Shown here one piece after another: positions 7,257 through 8,660 of a stretch of 8,660 nt of DNA. The notes under the pieces are model-generated. The model ran no database searches. It saw only the letters and a program-made list of their open reading frames with translations, and was not told where the DNA came from. Origin of the DNA: Pseudomonadota bacterium (GTDB taxonomy: Bacteria > Pseudomonadota > Alphaproteobacteria > Micropepsales > Micropepsaceae); contig JAEZBK010000109.1 in assembly GCA_023427355.1 (NCBI GenBank), positions 1-8,660 of the forward strand, given 5' to 3'. Every line of letters starts with the position of its first letter. Positions within the stretch are counted from its first letter, which is position 1. Both the position numbers and the translations under genes were made by a program.

Positions 7257-8138
7257 ATGTCGAAATGGCCCACCCGCGCGCCGCCGGGCCGCATCGCCTA
7301 TGTCAATGGCCGCTATCTGCGCCATGGCGATGCCGGCGTGCAGGTCGAGGATCGCGGGCTGCAATTCGGTGACTCGATCTATGAAGTGATCTTCGTCCGT
7401 GACGGCGCGCTGCTGGACGAAACCGGCCACCTGGATCGCCTGGACCGCTCCCTGGCGGCGCTGGAAATGGCCGCGCCCATGTCGCGCGCCGCGCTGCGGT
7501 TCGTGCTGCGCGAAGTGCTTCGCCGCAACCATGTGCGCAATGGCCGTGTCTATCTGCAGGTCACGCGCGGCGACTTCGCGCGCGACCATCCCATTCCCGA
7601 CATGGCGGTGAAGCCCACGCTCATCGTAACCGCGCGCGCCGCCGATCCCGCCGCCACGCAGGCCCGCCACGCGCAGGGCATCCGGGTCATCACCCAGCCC
7701 GACATTCGCTGGGGCCGGCGCGACATCAAGACGACGCAGCTCTTGCCGAACCTGTTGGCCAAGACGGCTGCCAAGCGCTCCGGCGCGGGCGAAGCCTGGC
7801 TGGTGGACGAGGACGGCTTCATCACCGAAGGCACGGCCGCCAACGCCTGGATCGTCACGGGGCAGGGCGATGTTGTCACGCATCCGCTGGGGCCGGATAT
7901 CCTGCCGGGCGTCACCCGCGCCGTTCTGCTGGCTGCCGCCGCCGGGGCCCAGATCGCCTGCCATGAGCGCAAATTCACGCTGGCCGAAGCGCTGGCCGCG
8001 CGCGAGGCCTTCATCACCTCGGCCTCCGGCGCCGCCATCCCCGTGATAGCCATCGACGGCACCCCCATCGGGGATGGCCGGCCAGGGCCGGTCACCCTGC
8101 GTTTGCAGGCGCTCTATGCCGGTGAAACAGGCCGCTAA
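7257..8138 (+). CDS. dat: PLP-dependent class IV aminotransferase, probably D-amino acid transaminase
   Basis: This is a fold-type IV PLP enzyme of 293 residues, a normal length. D-amino acid transaminases exchange amino groups between D-alanine/D-glutamate and 2-oxo acids in the cytosol, supplying D-amino acids for peptidoglycan. Family marks are [15 protein letters not shown] (31-45), the likely PLP-lysine K158 in [17 protein letters not shown], and [13 protein letters not shown] with cofactor-contacting E191. [11 protein letters not shown] (101-111) resembles the substrate-carboxylate loop (TRG...R.H) of characterised D-amino acid transaminases. That favours this call over branched-chain transaminase (IlvE) or aminodeoxychorismate lyase (PabC), but specificity is inferred. 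The ATG at 7257 is chosen because it follows the ntrX stop by one base and the fold begins soon after; the in-frame extension upstream lies within ntrX. AGGGG at 7239-7243 is rather far for a ribosome-binding site, so coupling to ntrX is likely. Confidence 0.88.
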   Translation: MSKWPTRAPPGRIAYVNGRYLRHGDAGVQVEDRGLQFGDSIYEVIFVRDGALLDETGHLDRLDRSLAALEMAAPMSRAALRFVLREVLRRNHVRNGRVYLQVTRGDFARDHPIPDMAVKPTLIVTARAADPAATQARHAQGIRVITQPDIRWGRRDIKTTQLLPNLLAKTAAKRSGAGEAWLVDEDGFITEGTAANAWIVTGQGDVVTHPLGPDILPGVTRAVLLAAAAGAQIACHERKFTLAEALAAREAFITSASGAAIPVIAIDGTPIGDGRPGPVTLRLQALYAGETGR

Positions 8139-8238
8139 ATACCTGACGTTGACGTCATTTCCCTCTTTCGCAAATGCAGCAATCGGCTATGCTGAGTCTC
8201 GCGCATATCCCCGTGCGCCACGAAAAATGGGCCAACCC
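8139..8238 (+). promoter_or_regulatory. hfq leader with candidate promoter
   Basis: This 100-bp AT-richer gap separates the aminotransferase gene from hfq and probably carries an hfq promoter. TATGCT at 8188-8193, within GGCTATGCT, is a plausible -10 box, but only a weak -35 (TTTCGC, 8166-8171, 16-base spacing) accompanies it. TTGACG (8149-8154) is a good -35 hexamer but has no -10 at the usual distance. It overlaps the palindrome TGACGTCA (8150-8157), and TGACGT is repeated at 8144-8149, which may mark a regulator site. There is no T-rich hairpin terminator for the upstream gene. Confidence 0.35.
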
Positions 8239-8478
8239 ATGAGCGACAAACAACAAAATCTGCAGGACACGTTTCTCAACGCCGTCCGCAAGTCCAAGTC
8301 GGCGGTCACCATCTTCCTCGTCAATGGCGTGAAGCTGCAGGGCAACATCACCTGGTTCGACAATTTCTGCGTGCTGCTGCGCCGTGATGGCCAGTCGCAG
8401 CTTGTCTACAAGCATGCCATTTCCACGGTGATGCCGCTGGGCCCGATCCAGCTCCAGGACGAACCGGGCGACGCCTGA
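8239..8478 (+). CDS. hfq: RNA chaperone Hfq
   Basis: Hfq forms a ring-shaped hexamer that binds small RNAs and poly(A)/U-rich RNA and helps sRNAs pair with mRNAs. The 79-residue protein ([18 protein letters not shown]...) has the full Sm fold. Q8 and the NLQDTFLN helix belong to the proximal RNA face. The Sm1 region includes [20 protein letters not shown], and Sm2 carries the hallmark [10 protein letters not shown]. The C-terminal tail is short, as usual in alphaproteobacteria. The ATG at 8239 matches the family N-terminus; an in-frame ATG at 8227 would add MGQP. Neither start has a recognisable Shine-Dalgarno sequence. The gene is followed after five bases by hflX, the usual partner. Confidence 0.98.
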   Translation: MSDKQQNLQDTFLNAVRKSKSAVTIFLVNGVKLQGNITWFDNFCVLLRRDGQSQLVYKHAISTVMPLGPIQLQDEPGDA

Positions 8479-8483
8479 CATTG

Positions 8484-8630
8484 GTGACGTCCGTTCCGGA
8501 CCGGCGCACGGCGCTGGTGGTGCATGTCGAGCCCAAGGCGCGCAGCGCGCGTGCCCTGCGCGACGGTGAAGCGCGGCTGGAAGAGGCCGTCGGCCTGACG
8601 GCCGCCATTCATATCGACCTCGTCTGGTCC
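8484..8630 (+). CDS. hflX: GTPase HflX, N-terminal fragment cut by the contig end
   Basis: HflX is a GTPase that binds the 50S subunit and splits stalled or heat-damaged ribosomes. Only 49 codons are genuine here, ahead of the G domain. The stretch ending RLEEAVGLTAAIHIDLV resembles the conserved start of HflX (R-LEEA-GL-AAI), and the position directly behind hfq supports the call. No ATG is available: the likely start is GTG at 8484, five bases after the hfq stop, or the adjacent TTG at 8481. From 8631 the frame runs into sequencing adapter and meets an artificial stop (TGA, 8649-8651). The gene is not a pseudogene; it is truncated by assembly. Confidence 0.82.
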
Positions 8631-8660
8631 CAGTCTCTTATACACATATGACGCTGCCGA
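8631..8660 (+). other. Illumina Nextera (Tn5 mosaic end) adapter sequence at the contig end
   Basis: These 30 bases match the reverse complement of the Nextera Read 1 transposase adapter with two mismatches: A for T at 8632 and A for C at 8648. They include TCTCTTATACACAT (8634-8647) of the 19-bp mosaic end, then GACGCTGCCGA (8650-8660) of the adapter body. The arrangement, with mosaic end next to genomic DNA and adapter outward at the very end of the window, is what read-through into an untrimmed adapter gives. It is not a natural Tn5 insertion, because the adapter tail does not occur in IS50. It should be trimmed. Confidence 0.95.

Noticed and set aside
5810..7294. Long open frame on the minus strand opposite ntrX
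   Set aside because: It is antisense to a complete NtrX, without ribosome-binding site or domain signature.
8074..8238. In-frame N-terminal extension of Hfq
   Set aside because: It overlaps the end of the aminotransferase gene, and Hfq proteins begin close to the sequence at 8239.
8631..8649. Natural Tn5/IS50 insertion end
   Set aside because: The mosaic end is followed by the synthetic Nextera tail and lies at the very end of the window, with no transposase or IS50 sequence.

Overview
The window is high-GC chromosomal DNA from an alphaproteobacterium. This rests on the gene order (ispDF, ntrB, ntrC, ntrY, ntrX, a D-amino-acid-transaminase-like gene, hfq, hflX), on the presence of NtrY/NtrX, on a fused IspDF, and on the short Hfq with the internal sequence [14 protein letters not shown] cannot place it below class. 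The order recalls Rhodospirillales or Sphingomonadales-type genomes, but neighbours often seen there (dusB before ntrB, trkA after ntrX) are absent.

Layout. Positions 1-744 (minus strand) hold the N-terminal part of ispDF, cut by the left edge just inside the IspF domain. A 133-bp divergent intergenic region follows. On the plus strand, ntrB (878-1993) and ntrC (1995-3437) are separated by one base. The end of ntrC lies inside a perfect 16-bp inverted repeat with a 10-nt loop (3404-3445). A leader of about 220 bp containing candidate promoters precedes ntrY (3664-5886). ntrY overlaps ntrX (5855-7255) by 32 bp, and the aminotransferase gene (7257-8138) starts one base after ntrX. After 100 bp comes hfq (8239-8478), followed almost at once by the first 49 codons of hflX (8484-8630).

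The last 30 bases (8631-8660) are not genomic. They match the reverse complement of the Illumina Nextera Read 1 transposase adapter at 28 of 30 positions, so the window almost certainly ends at an untrimmed contig end and hflX is cut artificially.

How the genes work together. NtrB/NtrC form the classic nitrogen two-component system: a soluble, PII-responsive kinase and a sigma-54 activator with an intact GAFTGA loop. NtrY/NtrX form a second, membrane-anchored pair often linked to nitrogen, redox or envelope control. NtrX here has no GAFTGA loop, so it probably does not act as an ordinary sigma-54 activator. Hfq (RNA chaperone) and HflX (ribosome-associated GTPase) form a conserved pair downstream.

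I see no CRISPR array, mobile element, tRNA, rRNA or novel multi-gene system. The window is an ordinary core locus. Its more interesting points are the ntrC-end hairpin, a possible sigma-54 promoter in front of ntrY, the GAFTGA-less NtrX, and the adapter artefact.
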